The translations under genes were made by a program, and so were the position numbers. Shown here one piece after another: positions 21,829 through 29,629 of a DNA stretch of 36,264 bases. Every line of letters starts with the position of its first letter. The first letter of the stretch is position 1. The notes under the pieces are model-generated. The model saw only the letters and a list, made by a program, of their open reading frames with translations, was not told where the DNA came from and did no database searches. Origin of the DNA: Saliniplasma sp046497075 (GTDB lineage: Archaea; Thermoplasmatota; Thermoplasmata; Halarchaeoplasmatales; Halarchaeoplasmataceae); contig JAWOGF010000026.1 in the NCBI GenBank assembly GCA_046497075.1, positions 1-36,264 on the forward strand, read 5' to 3'.

Positions 21829-22221
21829 ATGTCATGGGAACAAGATGAAATACGTAATCTAAAAGAAAACCGATATGTAGTAATTGATGATGAGCCATGT
21901 AAGATAAAGAAGATCGACGTTTCTAAACCCGGTAAACATGGTGAAGCAAAAGCTAGGATCGAAGCTATAGGTATTTTTGATGGGAAAAAACACAGCATGG
22001 TCAACCCTGTTACCCACAAGGTGAGAGTTCCGATAATTGATAAAAAGAAAGGACAGGTAATAAGTTTATCAGGAGATGAGGCGAAGATAATGGATTTAAA
22101 TGATTATGATACCTTCAATATAGCCATAGACGACGAGGATATCCTTGAAAATATAGAGCAGGGTCAAGAAGTAAGATATATGACGGCTATGGGTAGAAAG
22201 AAGATAACTAGTCTCTCATAG
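21829..22221 (+). CDS. Translation initiation factor 5A (aIF5A)
   Basis: A 130-residue factor. The hypusination loop SKPGKHGEAKAR contains the target lysine K36, and the C-terminal OB domain ends EVRYMTAMGRKKITSL. It promotes peptide-bond formation at difficult sequences such as polyproline; K36 would be modified from spermidine. The agmatinase gene, which acts in polyamine supply, starts 15 nt downstream, so the factor and the supply of its modifying precursor are co-expressed. The start is supported by leaderless promoter spacing. Confidence 0.95.
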   Translation: MSWEQDEIRNLKENRYVVIDDEPCKIKKIDVSKPGKHGEAKARIEAIGIFDGKKHSMVNPVTHKVRVPIIDKKKGQVISLSGDEAKIMDLNDYDTFNIAIDDEDILENIEQGQEVRYMTAMGRKKITSLS

Positions 22222-22236
22222 AAATGTTTTAATCAA

Positions 22237-23073
22237 ATGTTCGCTAGTGCCGATCATTCTTATAAGGAATCAAAATTCGTAATAATAGGTGTTCCTTTCG
22301 ATAAAACATCATCTTTCAGAGCAGGGTCTCTGAGTGGGCCTCGAGCTGTCCGTAGTGCCTCATATTGTTTTGAACCTTATCTGATGGAACATGATGTATC
22401 ATTATCTGACATAGCTATCCATGATAGTGGTGATCTAGAGAGATATGATGATGTTGAGAAAATGGGCAGCGATTTGAGGAAAAGGATCTCTGATATTGTA
22501 GCTGACGATAAGATTCCCATAGTAATCGGTGGGGAACATTCTCTTTCTCCTTTTGCAGTCTCTGGTTTTGAAAAAAGATATGATAAGATCGATGTCATGG
22601 TTTTTGATGCCCATCTAGATTATAGAGATGAATACGAAGGTTTGAAGAACAGCCATGCCACTGCGGTAAAGAGGATCTCCGAGATAGGTACCGTAAGAGA
22701 TCTAAAAGTACTTGGTGTGAGATCCATATCTGAAGAAGAATCTTCGGTGGAAAAACCGAATTATTTTGAAGTTAGTGAACTAGATGAAGGTGAGAACGAT
22801 TTTTCTTTAACTGATGATACACCACTTTATCTGTCGATAGATATGGATGTTTTTGACCCCTCCTATGCTCCCGGAGTGGGTAATCCAGAGCCATTTGGTG
22901 TAAAACCCGGTACAGTAAAAAAGATTTTACAGAGAGTGTCATCTAAAGTCGTAGGCTTGGATATAGTCGAAACTAATCCAAAGTATGATGTGTCTGAAAT
23001 AACTTCTAACCTAGCTGCTAGACTGATATACGAATTTATATGTTCAAAAAAAGTATCTATAAAAAAGAAATAG
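22237..23073 (+). CDS. speB: Agmatinase (arginase/ureohydrolase family)
   Basis: A 278-residue ureohydrolase. The Mn ligands are H101 (GGEHS), D124, H126 and D128 (VFDAHLDYR) and D202 and D204 (SIDMDVFDP). The motif set is complete. GNPEPFG (about residues 215-221) is nearer to agmatinase than to arginase. The reaction is agmatine + water to putrescine + urea, feeding spermidine and so deoxyhypusine formation on the eIF5A encoded just upstream. A Lys/Ser-rich C-terminal end (SKKVSIKKK) is slightly unusual. Convergent with ftsZ across a T-rich gap. Confidence 0.9.
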   Translation: MFASADHSYKESKFVIIGVPFDKTSSFRAGSLSGPRAVRSASYCFEPYLMEHDVSLSDIAIHDSGDLERYDDVEKMGSDLRKRISDIVADDKIPIVIGGEHSLSPFAVSGFEKRYDKIDVMVFDAHLDYRDEYEGLKNSHATAVKRISEIGTVRDLKVLGVRSISEEESSVEKPNYFEVSELDEGENDFSLTDDTPLYLSIDMDVFDPSYAPGVGNPEPFGVKPGTVKKILQRVSSKVVGLDIVETNPKYDVSEITSNLAARLIYEFICSKKVSIKKK

Positions 23074-23117
23074 GTTTTAGGTTTTAAGTTTTAAATTTTA
23101 AGTTTTAAATTTTATTT
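23074..23117. terminator. T-rich terminator between convergent agmatinase and ftsZ genes
   Basis: Repeated GTTTTAA/ATTTTAA units and a T6 run (TTTTATTTTTTG) between the two stop codons. T-rich on the plus strand, so it mainly serves agmatinase; a role for ftsZ is less clear. Confidence 0.45.
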
Positions 23118-23149
23118 TTTGTTGGATCTGATGGGGTCTGATTAGATCG

Positions 23150-24238
23150 CTATTGGATCTGCTCTACACGTCCTTTCTTTTTGGTCGTTCCGCCGTGGAT
23201 ATGTTTTGATTTTACTCCAGTTGCGACCAACATGACCCGTAGTTTATCATCAAGGGTCGGGTCTACTCTACATCCCCATATTATCTTGGCCCCAGGTTTG
23301 ATCTTTTTCTCTATCTCCTCTGCTACAGCCTCTGCTTCACCAACAGTCATATCTGAGTCGCCAGTAACATTTAATAATGCTCCGTTTGCACCACTGATAT
23401 CAACATCCAATAAAGGTGAATTGATAGCTTGATCGATAGCCTCTATCGCTCTTTGATTTGTACCACCTGAAGATTCACCCATACCGATCATAGCCTGTCC
23501 AGAACTCTCCATGATAGTTTTTAGATCATTGTAATCTAAATTCACCAGTCCTGGTTTCGTTACGATCTCGGTCATACCTTTGATTGCCCTCATCAGTATT
23601 TCATCGGCAACTTTAAAAGCCTTGTTCAGTGAAAGTCTTGGAACGAGTTCCAATAATTTATCATTCGGTATGGTTATCACGGTGTCTGCAGTACCTGTCA
23701 AACGCTGAATGCCCCATCGAGCGTTTTCTGCTCTAGACTTACCCTCGGCTTTAAATGGTCTAGTGAGGACAGCGATAGTCAATGCTCCTGCATCTTTTGC
23801 TATCTTAGCAGCGGTACCTACAGAACCAGTACCGGTTCCACCCCCTAACCCACAGGTGAGGAAAACGATGTCTGCATCCCCTAAAATCTCTCTGAACTTG
23901 TCTTCAGCCTCTTCTGCAGATTTTTCTCCTACTTCCGGTTTTGCACCTGCACCTAAACCTCTGGTGATCCTTTTACCCATAAGTATCTTTCTGTTCGCCC
24001 TGGTTGAAAGAAGATCTTGAGCATCAGTATTAGCCGCTATCAATTCTGCACCTCTTATTCCTTCTTCGGAGATCCTATTTATGGTATTGCAACCAGCGCC
24101 ACCAAGTCCAACGATGTAGATCTTGGTCTTAAGGTCTTTTAAAACTTCTTTGAGTTGTTCATCCGTTTCCTTGTCCTTGAATTCGCCTTGTTTATTTGAA
24201 CTTGCGTTAGATAAAGCATCATCCACTATAGATTCCAT
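23150..24238 (-). CDS. ftsZ: Cell division protein FtsZ
   Basis: A 362-residue tubulin-family GTPase. The tubulin signature GGGTGTG is at residues 132-138, preceded by an N-terminal GLGGAGCNT nucleotide loop (44-52). The synergy (T7) loop NLDYND at 233-238 supplies the catalytic aspartates D235 and D238. The acidic N-terminal tail (about 1-36) is a common feature of archaeal FtsZ. The C-terminus (KKKGRVEQIQ) is short, without a clear bacterial-type FtsA/ZipA peptide. It polymerises into the division ring. Whether it is the FtsZ1 or FtsZ2 type cannot be fixed here. AAGGGGCG lies 10 nt before the ATG. Same strand as, and 154 nt beyond, the L12 gene. Confidence 0.95.
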   Translation of the reverse strand: MESIVDDALSNASSNKQGEFKDKETDEQLKEVLKDLKTKIYIVGLGGAGCNTINRISEEGIRGAELIAANTDAQDLLSTRANRKILMGKRITRGLGAGAKPEVGEKSAEEAEDKFREILGDADIVFLTCGLGGGTGTGSVGTAAKIAKDAGALTIAVLTRPFKAEGKSRAENARWGIQRLTGTADTVITIPNDKLLELVPRLSLNKAFKVADEILMRAIKGMTEIVTKPGLVNLDYNDLKTIMESSGQAMIGMGESSGGTNQRAIEAIDQAINSPLLDVDISGANGALLNVTGDSDMTVGEAEAVAEEIEKKIKPGAKIIWGCRVDPTLDDKLRVMLVATGVKSKHIHGGTTKKKGRVEQIQ

Positions 24239-24392
24239 TATAATTCGCCCCTTAATATTTTGATTTCTTGTTACCAGTATTTGTAAACCATTATTAATAT
24301 TTATGGATTAAGATTAGATTTCAAAATAGTAGAGAGGTGAAAATGGGGATAAGAGGTTTTAAGGAAATCGATAACGATAACAGAGAGAAGAC

Positions 24393-24707
24393 TTAGAAAA
24401 GAGATCCAAGTCCTGCTGCTGCCTCTTCTTTTTCTTTCTCTTCGTCACGTTCTTCTTCTTCCTCTTCCTCTTCTTCTTCCTCTTCTTCGGTTTCTTCTTC
24501 GGGTGCAGGTGCAGCGCCAGCTGACGGCATTGCTATACCTTTTTCAATAGCTTCCTCTATATCGACTTCTTCTAAAGAAGCTGTTAAAGCCTTTATCCTT
24601 GATTCGTCGGGTTCGATATCGGCGGCTTTTAGGATCTCACCGATCGCATCTTCCGTGATATCTTTCCCAGCTGAGTGGAGCACCAATGCACTATACACGT
24701 ATTCCAT
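24393..24707 (-). CDS. rpl12: Ribosomal protein L12 (P1 stalk protein)
   Basis: A 104-residue archaeal/eukaryotic-type L12/P1. The N-terminal dimerisation domain is MEYVYSALVLHSAGKDITED, followed by an Ala/Pro hinge, an unbroken Glu-rich stretch and the conserved hydrophobic end GLGSLF that recruits translation factors. Last of the L1-L10-L12 operon. The strong AAGGAGGT lies 7 nt before the ATG, fitting the high synthesis needed for several copies per ribosome. Confidence 0.95.
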   Translation of the reverse strand: MEYVYSALVLHSAGKDITEDAIGEILKAADIEPDESRIKALTASLEEVDIEEAIEKGIAMPSAGAAPAPEEETEEEEEEEEEEEEERDEEKEKEEAAAGLGSLF

Positions 24708-24739
24708 ATCTTATACCTCCTTGTTGAATTTTATATATT

Positions 24740-25759
24740 TCATTCTTGATCATCTTTCTGTTCTTCATCTTCTTCATCTAGATCGTTTACATCATCTTGA
24801 TTTTCTTCGGACTCTTCGTTTTCTACTTCGTCGTTTTCTACTTCGTCGTTTTCTACTTCGTCGTTTTCTACTTCGAGACCTAGTTCTTTAATCAAAGAAT
24901 CGTCCAAAGCATCAGGGTCTAGCTTGACCGCCAAACTCAACATATCTTTCTGTGCCTTGGAAAGTTTAATTTTAATAGTTTCGTCATTAATGATATCCGA
25001 GTTGATTGCCAGACTGAAAGCATCATTATGGCCTTTCATGATGAGAGAAGCGATATTCTTCTTTGTTGGATATCCGGCATTTACTGATAAATTGAATGCG
25101 GATAAAGCAGCATGTTTGAATTGTTCTTCGAATTCGGAACTATCGATATCTAAAACATCTCTTTCGTAGATAGATCCGTCTTCATATGTTGCTTTTAGAT
25201 CCAAACCGACGGTTATAGGTTGTATATTTAACCTAGTCAGCATGGTAGCTAGATCTTTAGGTATTTTTTCCCCTTCTTCGACAACAACTTTTGTTTTGTT
25301 GATAACTACTTTACCACCTTTGATGGAAGCGGGTATCCCAGCTTTTTGAAGGTCACCAACTATAGGACCTGGTTTAAAAGGAGTGTCACCTTTTTCTACT
25401 TTGATATCCTCTGGAGCGGTTTCTCCTCCTCTTGCTGGTGCTTTAGTTTTGGTAGCTTCCATCTTCTTGAAAAGTTTGAATGGATTTTGATCTGTTGTTA
25501 CCAATGCTGTTTGCCCAGGTAGATAATCTTTTATTTCTTCTATGTTTTCTCTATCATCCGAGATATCTTCTACAGCTTTTGTGATAAGGGTATTTCTTGA
25601 AACAGTTAGATTCACACTGCCTCTCAATTCACCTCTCATCTGCTGCATCTGAAGTGAAGGGATGCCCTCTATATCAACTACCCCTACTACAGGGCTACTT
25701 TTTAACAACTTAGTCAAGCGTTCTACTTCGTTTTTTTTCCAAATCGGAACCCCATCCAT
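24740..25759 (-). CDS. rplP0: Ribosomal protein L10 (P0 stalk base)
   Basis: A 339-residue archaeal L10/P0. The N-terminal rRNA-binding domain contains SSPVVGVVDIEGIPSLQMQQ and RNTLITKAVEDI; the P0-specific insertion domain follows. Helices for L12 dimer binding lie at about 220-295. The C-terminal tail is acidic, with a VENDE repeat encoded by a 15-bp tandem repeat, and it lacks the canonical P-protein hydrophobic end seen on L12 (it ends EDEEQKDDQE). If real, this would leave the stalk base without its own factor-binding tip. The weak ribosome-binding site (GAGATGA) overlaps the region just after the L1 stop. Confidence 0.94.
   Translation of the reverse strand: MDGVPIWKKNEVERLTKLLKSSPVVGVVDIEGIPSLQMQQMRGELRGSVNLTVSRNTLITKAVEDISDDRENIEEIKDYLPGQTALVTTDQNPFKLFKKMEATKTKAPARGGETAPEDIKVEKGDTPFKPGPIVGDLQKAGIPASIKGGKVVINKTKVVVEEGEKIPKDLATMLTRLNIQPITVGLDLKATYEDGSIYERDVLDIDSSEFEEQFKHAALSAFNLSVNAGYPTKKNIASLIMKGHNDAFSLAINSDIINDETIKIKLSKAQKDMLSLAVKLDPDALDDSLIKELGLEVENDEVENDEVENDEVENEESEENQDDVNDLDEEDEEQKDDQE
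24818..24875 (-). repeat. 15-bp tandem repeat in the L10 tail
   Basis: On the plus strand GTTTTCTACTTCGTC occurs at 24818-24832, 24833-24847 and 24848-24862, with a truncated fourth copy at 24863-24875. It encodes VENDE repeats and keeps the frame. Confidence 0.9.
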
Positions 25760-25768
25760 GTTATCATC

Positions 25769-26407
25769 TCACATTATCCTCACTGCAGGACCCATAGTCG
25801 TTTTAACATAGACACTTCGTATGCTCATTTCCCGTCTATCTAGATTCATTGTTATACGTCTAATCACCGTGTCTGCGTTGTTAACAAGTTCTTCGATATC
25901 CATATCTTCAGTACCTATAGGCGCATGAAATGTCATCCTATCTCTTGACCTTACATGGACTGTATTTTTAAGAGAATCGATAGTGTCTTTTATATCCATG
26001 TTCGGAGTCACAGGGTTGGGCATCTTACCTTTTGGTCCAAGTATTGCACCTAATTCTCTACCTATAACTGGCATTAAAGGCGGTTCTGCCAGGAAGAACT
26101 CATGTTCTTCAGCTAATTTTCTCGCCCTTCTTTTATCGTCCGAGATTTCGTCGATTTCCTCCGGTTCGATCACAGTATCTGCGGAATCTCTAGCATTCAA
26201 AGCCATTTCTCCACTACCAAAAAAGCCTACTTTTATGGTCTTCCCCCGTCCATTAGGAAGGACTACTTCTTCATCGATCCTGTTATCAGGATCAGAAAGG
26301 TCGACTTCCCTGAGATTTACCGATAGCTCTAAACTTTCCGTGAAGTTCCTCTCAGGTGAATCTTCGAGCGCTTTTTTGATGCCATTGGTTATGTTCTCAT
26401 CTGCCAA
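25769..26407 (-). CDS. rpl1: Ribosomal protein L1
   Basis: A 212-residue archaeal L1. GAILGPKGKMPNPVTPN (about residues 115-130) is the RNA-binding signature, and the C-terminal VKTTMGPAVRIM is also typical. It binds 23S rRNA at the E-site stalk. In bacteria and methanogens L1 is also known to repress its own operon by binding mRNA. The start is TTG at 26407, with a full AGGAGGT (plus-strand 26414-26420) 6 nt upstream. First gene of the L1-L10-L12 operon; L11 is not adjacent. The leader contains a hairpin overlapping the ribosome-binding site. Confidence 0.94.
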   Translation of the reverse strand: MADENITNGIKKALEDSPERNFTESLELSVNLREVDLSDPDNRIDEEVVLPNGRGKTIKVGFFGSGEMALNARDSADTVIEPEEIDEISDDKRRARKLAEEHEFFLAEPPLMPVIGRELGAILGPKGKMPNPVTPNMDIKDTIDSLKNTVHVRSRDRMTFHAPIGTEDMDIEELVNNADTVIRRITMNLDRREMSIRSVYVKTTMGPAVRIM

Positions 26408-26417
26408 ATTAATACCT

Positions 26418-26449
26418 CCTGTAGTCCTGACGGATTATCCTCCTACAGG
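26418..26449 (-). promoter_or_regulatory. Hairpin in the L1 leader overlapping the ribosome-binding site
   Basis: Inverted repeat CCTGTAG (26443-26449 as read on the minus strand) and CTACAGG (26418-26424) with an 18-nt loop. The downstream arm shares bases with the AGGAGGT of the L1 start. A second GGAGG lies in the loop side. Candidate autoregulatory element; function inferred. Confidence 0.45.
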
Positions 26450-26470
26450 TATAGGCACCACACGATGATT

Positions 26471-26483
26471 GTTTATATATATG
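26471..26483 (-). promoter_or_regulatory. TATA box of the L1-L10-L12 operon
   Basis: CATATATATAAAC on the minus strand, predicting a leader of about 40-48 nt, much longer than for most genes here. Confidence 0.6.
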
Positions 26484-26546
26484 TTTTGGTTTTGCTTTCG
26501 ATATCTTCCATATATGGGGGTACTAAATCAGTATATAATCCTTGCA

Positions 26547-29090
26547 TCACGTGATTTCTTTTCTACATCTTTCAGCCCAAAGATTCATCTTTCTTTTCTC
26601 AAAATATTCTAAAGCCGTTTTTAATCGCTCATTAGCTTTCTGCTGGTCACCTTTCTTTTTCAATACAATCCCTGATTCGTAAAGAGTGATAGCCTTTCGG
26701 TCTAATGCATTGGTATCGTCGAAGGTTTTGATCGCTGCTGAGTAGGACTCCATAGACTCTTCTAGTTTTCCTTTTTCACGATAAATTGACCCTTTTAGGT
26801 TTTCGACAAGACCTTTGTCTTTTTCAAATTCCCGTTCTGAGATTGTTTCGATCAGTTTATCTAAGTATCTCTGCGCCTTTTCCATATCTCCTTTCTCTAG
26901 TTCAGTTTTACCCAGATAAAAAACACTTTCTATCCTCGTGTCAAAGTTTTTAGTATCCTCTGCCAATTGTTTTCCCTCTTTGAAACGACGTTCAGCATTT
27001 TTGAGATCACCCTTGATAAGATGGATGAGTCCGAGATTCATTGCTCTTGTACCTTTTTTGAATTTATGTCCCAGCTGCTCGGAGAAGTCATATGCTTTGG
27101 TGAAATGTTTCATAGCCATATCTAACTCACCCATTTTTCTATAAGCCAATCCGATATTGTTATGTACACTAGACATGTGTAGTTTATCGTCCATCGCATC
27201 ATATAGATTAAGACAATTTTGAAGTTCCTGGACCGCATCACTCAATTTTCCTCTCATCACATGATATCCGGATATACTGTTAAGAGTATTTGCGAGTGCC
27301 CGGAGATCTTCTAATTCCTCACGAATATCTCTAGCAGTTTCAAGGTATGTTAAACCTCTCTCAAAATCATGATTCATCATATAGAAGCTCCCGAAGTCGT
27401 GATGGGCTTGGGCAGTAAATTCATCGTTCTTTAGTCCTTTCGCTAACGTTAATTCCTTTTCAAAGACTTCTTCAGCTTCATCGAACCTCCCCATCTTTGA
27501 TAATGACCACCCCTTTCTAGAGAGTAGTTCACCTCTCTCTAATGTTTCGTCTTCCTCCAAGGACAACCTTTCCTCAATCAGATCTAAAGCTTCCTCGTAC
27601 TTACCATGACTCTGAAGTGTTTTTATTATCTGGATATATATCATCTGTTCTTCTTTAAAATCGGAGACATGGTTAAGGGTGTTATACAATAGTTTTTTAC
27701 TTCTGTTGTATTCCCCTATGACCCTATAAGCCTGGGCCATCTTTTTAAGGATCTTGGACCTTTTCTTCTTACTTTGTGGAAGTTGGTCGACAAGCTGTTT
27801 AACCCTTTCATATATCTCTAAGGCATCCTCAAAAGCATAGACCTCCTCCGCTCTGCTTGCTGCTTTAAGATAATATTTGACCGCGTTAGAATGGTCCTCC
27901 CCCTCTTCATAATGCTCTGCAAGGGAGAGAGACTTGTCTTGGATATTCCCCTGATATACATCGTGGATAGCCTCTGCAACATCTCTATGAAGCTTCTGTT
28001 TTTCAACCCAATCCCCTATCCCATCGTAAACGATATCTCTAATCTTGGTATGTGAAAAATGCATATGATCGTCTTCTAACTCTTCAGCCCACAATCTATT
28101 TTTTGCTAGACTATCTATATGATCTAAAATTTCTAGTTCTTCTAATCCAGATGCGTTAGATAATAGTTCGAAAGGGATATTTTCTCCTATGACGCTTCCT
28201 AACTGTAACGTTTCTCGAGCTCCATCTTCTAGTCTGAAAACCCTTCTCTCAATGACAGTTTTGAGTGAGTCCGGTATAGAAAATTTTTCATCTATATTGT
28301 GGAATCTATTTTCTTTAGATGAGATAAGATCGGTTTCAATCATTTGGTGTAGTCCTTCATTGATCATAAGGGGATTCCCGCCTGTATGTTGAAATAATGT
28401 TTCTAAGAAATCATTCGGTATGTCTTCAACCCCTATTATTTTTTTTATAAGTTCCTTTGTATCTTCAATGTCTAGGGGCTGTAATTTTATTTCATCGTAA
28501 AGACTTTTCCTGGACATCAGGTACTTCATCTCTAAGAACGGATCACCTGGTACTGCATCTCCTGGATTATAAGTCCCGATAAAAAGCACGGGTTCGTTTT
28601 CTAGCCTATCAGCAAGATAGTGAAATAGATTTAAAGTACTCTGACCCGCCCAATGAAGGTCTTCTATAATAACGACATGGGGAACTTTTTCCGAAGCTTT
28701 CTTCAATTCTTTCATCGTTTCATAAAAAGCTGCTTGTCTTTGTCCTCTCAACATATCTTCACTTTCTATTTCTAGGAGTCTCCCGTCTTCTCTTTGTTTT
28801 ATTGAAGGGAGAGATCCGTTTTCAAAATTTTTCCATGCCTGTTTGAAAGGTAAGTAAGGTTTGCTCACACCATAAATACAATTACCTTCTAGAATCTTGA
28901 TATTTTTTTCAGCGACTGTTCTTTTCACTTCTTCGACTAATGTAGTCTTTCCGACACCTTCTTCACCTGATATGAAAATTGTGTTACCTTTATCATTCTC
29001 AAGATCGTCCAATAGAAATACTAACTGGTTTAGTTCGTCTTCCCTACCTACAATGACATCTTTTTTATATCCCTTTTCTTCAGATCTCAT
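26547..29090 (-). CDS. STAND-type ATPase with TPR repeats
   Basis: An 847-residue protein. The N-terminal AAA/STAND NTPase opens VIVGREDELNQLVFLLDDL, with Walker A GEEGVGKTT at residues 42-50 and Walker B IIEDLHW at 141-147. A winged-helix-like end of the NTPase follows at about 280-370. From about 395 to the C-terminus run a dozen or so TPR-like helix pairs (for example ALDLIEERLSLEEDE, NIGLAYRKMGELDMAMKHF). No DNA-binding or effector domain is visible, unlike MalT/LuxR-type relatives. Likely a signal-triggered scaffold or regulator that assembles on ligand binding. It has its own leaderless promoter within a palindrome and no co-transcribed partner. Confidence 0.85.
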   Translation of the reverse strand: MRSEEKGYKKDVIVGREDELNQLVFLLDDLENDKGNTIFISGEEGVGKTTLVEEVKRTVAEKNIKILEGNCIYGVSKPYLPFKQAWKNFENGSLPSIKQREDGRLLEIESEDMLRGQRQAAFYETMKELKKASEKVPHVVIIEDLHWAGQSTLNLFHYLADRLENEPVLFIGTYNPGDAVPGDPFLEMKYLMSRKSLYDEIKLQPLDIEDTKELIKKIIGVEDIPNDFLETLFQHTGGNPLMINEGLHQMIETDLISSKENRFHNIDEKFSIPDSLKTVIERRVFRLEDGARETLQLGSVIGENIPFELLSNASGLEELEILDHIDSLAKNRLWAEELEDDHMHFSHTKIRDIVYDGIGDWVEKQKLHRDVAEAIHDVYQGNIQDKSLSLAEHYEEGEDHSNAVKYYLKAASRAEEVYAFEDALEIYERVKQLVDQLPQSKKKRSKILKKMAQAYRVIGEYNRSKKLLYNTLNHVSDFKEEQMIYIQIIKTLQSHGKYEEALDLIEERLSLEEDETLERGELLSRKGWSLSKMGRFDEAEEVFEKELTLAKGLKNDEFTAQAHHDFGSFYMMNHDFERGLTYLETARDIREELEDLRALANTLNSISGYHVMRGKLSDAVQELQNCLNLYDAMDDKLHMSSVHNNIGLAYRKMGELDMAMKHFTKAYDFSEQLGHKFKKGTRAMNLGLIHLIKGDLKNAERRFKEGKQLAEDTKNFDTRIESVFYLGKTELEKGDMEKAQRYLDKLIETISEREFEKDKGLVENLKGSIYREKGKLEESMESYSAAIKTFDDTNALDRKAITLYESGIVLKKKGDQQKANERLKTALEYFEKRKMNLWAERCRKEIT

Positions 29091-29112
29091 ATATGTTCAC
29101 CATCCAAAGTGG

Positions 29113-29128
29113 AAAGATTTAAATCTTT
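29113..29128 (-). promoter_or_regulatory. Palindromic TATA box of the STAND-TPR gene
   Basis: AAAGATTTAAATCTTT is a perfect 16-bp palindrome whose centre is about 30 nt before the ATG (29090). It reads as TATA-like on both strands and could also be an operator. The 320-nt gap from 29091 to 29410 also holds a 17-bp tandem repeat; no recognised gene. Confidence 0.45.
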
Positions 29129-29337
29129 GCTAACGACCTTGAGATTTTTACTCTAGGCATTTTACTTTAGCTACAAATTATAACTATCCGTTATGGTAAC
29201 ATTTCATCCGCTTAGTAAAGAGTTTTCGGTTCCATATTTACAAAAGTATTTGATCTGAAGAGTATTTGTAATAATTTTTAAGGTATTGGAAGGTCTTTAC
29301 AGAAATCATGCTATCAAAAGGAAAGAATAGGGATATC

Positions 29338-29398
29338 GAAAAGAAAGAGTTTATGAAAAGAAAGAGTTTATGAAAAGAAAGAGTTTATGAAAAGAAGA
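29338..29398 (+). repeat. 17-bp tandem repeat (3.6 copies)
   Basis: GAAAAGAAAGAGTTTAT occurs at 29338-29354, 29355-29371 and 29372-29388, with a partial copy to 29398. The unit is not a multiple of 3. It follows a possible 21-codon ORF (29308-29373) that starts 31 nt after a TATA-like AATTTTTAAG (29272-29281); I do not call that ORF a gene. Confidence 0.88.
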
Positions 29399-29410
29399 TA
29401 TATTCTGAGA

Positions 29411-29629
29411 TCACCTTTCATCGTATTCAGAGAGGTCGATCTTGATACCTTTTGGTGTCTTTTTTTTAACTGTATTCAACCTAGTTTTTACTTCGCTGAT
29501 CTTCCCGTTCACTTCGGAATATTTAGATCCTTCGTTATATTCTGATCCCTTTTTACTGTACAACCTGATGAAAAGTATAAGAAAAAAGATGAAGATCAGT
29601 ATCAATACGAAATAGAAGATTATAGTCAA
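29411..29629 (-). CDS. Small membrane-anchored protein
   Basis: A 72-residue protein with an N-terminal membrane helix (about residues 2-22, FYFVLILIFIFFLILFIRLY) and a charged, probably cytoplasmic tail (EVNGKISEVKTRLNTVKKK). The start as drawn is TTG 29629, overlapping the PRC-gene stop as TTGA; the GAGGTGA just before it is unusually close, so a downstream TTG at codon 9 is possible, at the cost of part of the helix. Last gene of a seven-gene minus-strand operon. Family not recognised. Confidence 0.6.
   Translation of the reverse strand: MTIIFYFVLILIFIFFLILFIRLYSKKGSEYNEGSKYSEVNGKISEVKTRLNTVKKKTPKGIKIDLSEYDER

Noticed and set aside
24655..24891. Plus-strand ORF with RRFLLRRFLL repeats
   Set aside because: Antisense of the 15-bp repeat in the L10 tail; no promoter or ribosome-binding site.
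29308..29373. 21-codon ORF with TATA-like spacing before the 17-bp repeat
   Set aside because: Too short and made partly of repeat; repeat unit is not a multiple of 3, so the end would vary. Kept only as a note.
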